A stretch of DNA of 64,000 nt, taken from assembly GCF_947497045.1 (NCBI RefSeq), contig NZ_CANMEU010000002.1, forward strand, positions 496,001-560,000, written 5' to 3'. Both the position numbers and the translations under genes were made by a program. The DNA comes from an uncultured Tateyamaria sp. (lineage in GTDB: Bacteria > Pseudomonadota > Alphaproteobacteria > Rhodobacterales > Rhodobacteraceae). Positions within the stretch are counted from its first letter, which is position 1; the number at the start of each line of letters is the position of its first letter. This document shows, in pieces, positions 61,175 to 64,000 of this stretch. The notes under the pieces are model-generated. The model saw nothing but the letters and a program-made list of their open reading frames with translations. It searched no databases and was not told where the DNA came from.

Positions 61175-62125
61175 TTACGGGGTCTCTGGGGTCCGCGCTG
61201 CATGCGCCACAAGACGCTGCGCCCGCTCTTTGATCTTGGGAAATTCCCATTCGGGATGCGATTGCGCGAGCCCGGTCAGGGCACGCATCACAAGCTTGGG
61301 ATGCCCCTTTGACAGCCCCGCCCGCAGGCTTTGCCGCGCGCCCATTTCACAGCGTTCCCCCGCGCGGACCATGGCGCGAAACGAGGTCGCCGTCAGTGTG
61401 CCGTCAAAGGCCGCCTCCAGCACGTCGTTCATGCGCCCTGTCTTGCTCAGGATCGGCCCAGAGTGATGCAAGCTCCACGGCAGCCGCAACTCGACCAGAT
61501 TAGACGGATCAAGCCGCGCAACATGCGCCGCGTCAGGGCCAAAATGCGGATCAAACAGCACATAGACCACCGATGCTGCCCGCGCGCCGTCAACCCCATC
61601 AAGGTAAGGCCCAGACCACTTCCCCCGCTCGAACCCTGCATCATATCGCGTCTCGAACGGCACCACGCCTGGGTCCAGATGTGTTTGCGGCACCATCGCA
61701 ACCACACGGGCACCCGGCGCGGCCTGCGCAAATGTCAGCGCGCCATAGCCCCCCATCGAACTGCCATAGAATATAACCTCGTCGAACTTTTCAAAGAAGG
61801 CATCGTCGCGCAGCCTGTCAAAGAAGGCCCAGACATCCGCATGGCGAAACCAATCATCCGGGCTTGCCATCATCAGCCCCAGATGCGAGGCCCCCATGCG
61901 GTCCACGAAATTGGCCCCCCAGGGGAAGTGCGGGCGCGGGGCGGCCCGGCTCATCACGTTGTCAAACGACACCACCAGCCGCTTGGTCGAGCGGGGGAAA
62001 TACATCGCGACATGGCGTGCCATGGCGTGCACAAAGCCGTCCGGCTCTGTCGCCTTGGCTGCGATGCGATGTCGGTGCTTGATCCTCATAAGGGTTTTGT
62101 TTGGCATCTGGCGCGCATGGGGCAA
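61175..62125 (-). CDS. Alpha/beta-hydrolase-like protein, function unknown (start uncertain)
   Basis: Nucleophile-elbow-like FYGSSMGGYGALTFAQ. Confidence 0.65.
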   Translation of the reverse strand: MPHARQMPNKTLMRIKHRHRIAAKATEPDGFVHAMARHVAMYFPRSTKRLVVSFDNVMSRAAPRPHFPWGANFVDRMGASHLGLMMASPDDWFRHADVWAFFDRLRDDAFFEKFDEVIFYGSSMGGYGALTFAQAAPGARVVAMVPQTHLDPGVVPFETRYDAGFERGKWSGPYLDGVDGARAASVVYVLFDPHFGPDAAHVARLDPSNLVELRLPWSLHHSGPILSKTGRMNDVLEAAFDGTLTATSFRAMVRAGERCEMGARQSLRAGLSKGHPKLVMRALTGLAQSHPEWEFPKIKERAQRLVAHAARTPETP

Positions 62126-62175
62126 GACGTGGGGCGGGCCATGCGCTGTTTTCTCGGTAAATGTTGCGCAACAGA

Positions 62176-62212
62176 CTCAGCGAATGGCGCCCCGAAGGCC
62201 GCCATCCCTGAG
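62176..62212 (-). terminator. Possible terminator hairpin downstream of pntB
   Basis: CTCAG-CGA-ATGGCGCCC-CGAA-GGCCGCCAT-CC-CTGAG; reads as a UUCG tetraloop on the minus strand; no clear U-tract. Confidence 0.35.
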
Positions 62213-62251
62213 ACGCCACTGCGCCAATGCTATGCGAGCATCAGAGCTGCG

Positions 62252-63769
62252 TCAGTCAATGAGAGGCAGCAGTGTGTCGATGGACGCCTTTGCATCGCCA
62301 TAGAACATCCGCGTGTTGTCCTTGAAGAACAGCGGGTTCTCGATGCCCGAGTATCCCGTCCCCTGCCCGCGCTTGGACACAAAGACCTGTTTGGCCTTCC
62401 AGCATTCCAGCACCGGCATGCCCGCGATGGGCGAGTTCGGATCGTCTTGGGCCGCCGGGTTCACGATGTCATTGGAGCCGATCACGATGGCCACATCCGT
62501 ATCCGGGAAGTCATCGTTGATCTCGTCCATTTCCAGCACGATGTCGTAAGGCACCTTGGCCTCGGCCAAGAGCACATTCATGTGCCCCGGCAGACGCCCC
62601 GCCACGGGGTGGATCGCAAAGCGCACGGTCTTGCCCTTGGCGCGCAGCTTGCGCGTCAACTCGGCCACGCCCTGCTGCGCCTGCGCCACGGCCATGCCGT
62701 AACCGGGGATGATGACGATACTGTCAGCCTCATTCAGCGCCGTTGCAACCCCATCCGCGTCGATGGCAATCTGTTCACCCTCGACCGCCATCTGCTCGCC
62801 CGCGGGGCCGCCAAAACCACCCAGAATAACCGACACAAAGGACCGGTTCATCGCCTTGCACATGATGTAGGACAGGATTGCGCCGCTCGAGCCGACCAGC
62901 GCACCCACCACGATCAGCAGGTCATTGCCAAGGCTGAAGCCAATGGCTGCCGCCGCCCACCCCGAATAGGAGTTCAGCATCGACACAACCACAGGCATGT
63001 CCGCCCCGCCGATCCCCATGATCAGGTGATAGCCGATGAACAGCCCCAACAGCGTCAACAAAACCAGCGTGAACGTCCCGCCGGACCCGAGATACATGAA
63101 GGTCAACAAAAGCGACAGACCCGCCGCCCCGGCGTTCAGGTAGTGCCCGCCCGGCAGCTTCTGCGCGCTGGTGTCCACCTGGAACGGCAACAGCGAGGAC
63201 CCGCCCGCCAGTTTGGCATAGGCGATCACCGACCCGGTGAATGTCACCGCGCCAATCCAGATGCCCAGCACCAGTTCGACGCGTAGAATGCCGATCTCGA
63301 CGCCCGACTTCTTGGCAATCAACTGGCCAAAGACGGACAACCCCTCATAGGCTTCCTTGGGCAGCCCGACCACGGTCAGCCCGTCCTCGGCCACCGCGCC
63401 CAGCACCAGCCCCTCGGCCTGATAGATCCCGTCGATATAGTTGATCATCAGATCCGCGTTGAAGCCGACGAACACCGCCGCCAGACCGACAAGCGAGTGC
63501 ATGATGGCCACGAGTTCGGGCATCTGCGTCATCTCGACCTTGGTGGCGAGCTGATAGCCCACCGCCGCGCCGCCCCCGATCAGGACCAGCGATGCGAACC
63601 ACAGACCCGAACCCGGACCGATGAGCGTGGCAAGAACCGCGATGGCCATGCCCGCGATGCCGTACCACACGGCACGCTTTGCGCTTTCCTGGCCCGACAG
63701 ACCGCCAAGTGACAGGATGAACAGAATGGCCGCGACAACATAGGCCGCAATGGTGAATGCGTTTTCCAT
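62252..63769 (-). CDS. pntB: NAD(P) transhydrogenase subunit beta
   Basis: [79 protein letters not shown]. Confidence 0.95.
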   Translation of the reverse strand: MENAFTIAAYVVAAILFILSLGGLSGQESAKRAVWYGIAGMAIAVLATLIGPGSGLWFASLVLIGGGAAVGYQLATKVEMTQMPELVAIMHSLVGLAAVFVGFNADLMINYIDGIYQAEGLVLGAVAEDGLTVVGLPKEAYEGLSVFGQLIAKKSGVEIGILRVELVLGIWIGAVTFTGSVIAYAKLAGGSSLLPFQVDTSAQKLPGGHYLNAGAAGLSLLLTFMYLGSGGTFTLVLLTLLGLFIGYHLIMGIGGADMPVVVSMLNSYSGWAAAAIGFSLGNDLLIVVGALVGSSGAILSYIMCKAMNRSFVSVILGGFGGPAGEQMAVEGEQIAIDADGVATALNEADSIVIIPGYGMAVAQAQQGVAELTRKLRAKGKTVRFAIHPVAGRLPGHMNVLLAEAKVPYDIVLEMDEINDDFPDTDVAIVIGSNDIVNPAAQDDPNSPIAGMPVLECWKAKQVFVSKRGQGTGYSGIENPLFFKDNTRMFYGDAKASIDTLLPLID

Positions 63770-63782
63770 GAAGTGCGCCCCC

Positions 63783-64000
63783 TCAGGATTTCTGGAACAT
63801 GGCGAGCATGCGCCGGGTGACGAGGAAGCCGCCAAAGATGTTGATGGCGGCCATGAAGATACCGAGCCCCCCAAGCAGCGTGATCAAAGCGCTGGTCGAT
63901 CCGATCTGAATCAGCGCGCCCAGGATAATGATGCTTGAGATCGCGTTGGTCACCGCCATCAGCGGCGTATGCAGCGAATGCGCCACGTTCCAGATCACCT
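63783..64000 (-). CDS. pntA: NAD(P) transhydrogenase alpha chain (membrane part), truncated by window end
   Basis: [31 protein letters not shown]...[19 protein letters not shown]; adjacent to pntB; cannot tell fused from split alpha subunit. Confidence 0.8.
   Translation of the reverse strand, partial: VIWNVAHSLHTPLMAVTNAISSIIILGALIQIGSTSALITLLGGLGIFMAAINIFGGFLVTRRMLAMFQKS

Noticed and set aside
61331-63286. 651-aa plus-strand ORF opposite the hydrolase and pntB
   Set aside because: Antisense shadow spanning two genes; no domain signature.

Overview
GC-rich alphaproteobacterial chromosome segment. Gene content and order suggest Rhodobacterales (roseobacter group); this is inferred from protein families, not searched. 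It is almost fully coding and mostly housekeeping. Minus strand from about 1.9 to 25.7 kb: rnj, coaX, birA and a complete nuo (complex I) operon, nuoN to nuoA, interspersed with about twelve extra small ORFs. About 28-37.6 kb: a leucine/isovalerate degradation cluster with two embedded GST genes. About 39-48 kb: gph, glmU-glmS, moaA, waaA and an LPS-type glycosyltransferase. About 48-59.6 kb: two tandem M20 amidohydrolases, a DadA-like oxidase, argE-like deacylase and a dipeptide ABC transporter. The end carries a DUF3422 protein, an alpha/beta-hydrolase-like protein and pntB/pntA. I found no CRISPR array, tRNA, rRNA, prophage, IS element or obvious defence system. Best leads: (1) a conserved ~55-nt structured element in two copies, each directly after a minus-strand stop codon, with one compensatory stem change; (2) unannotated small ORFs in the nuo operon and a duplicated HhH domain in nuoE and its neighbour; (3) a signal-less HEFGH metallopeptidase coupled to a small membrane-anchored protein; (4) a perfect 24-bp palindrome over a recognisable promoter upstream of liuA. 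All calls are by eye; no searches were run.
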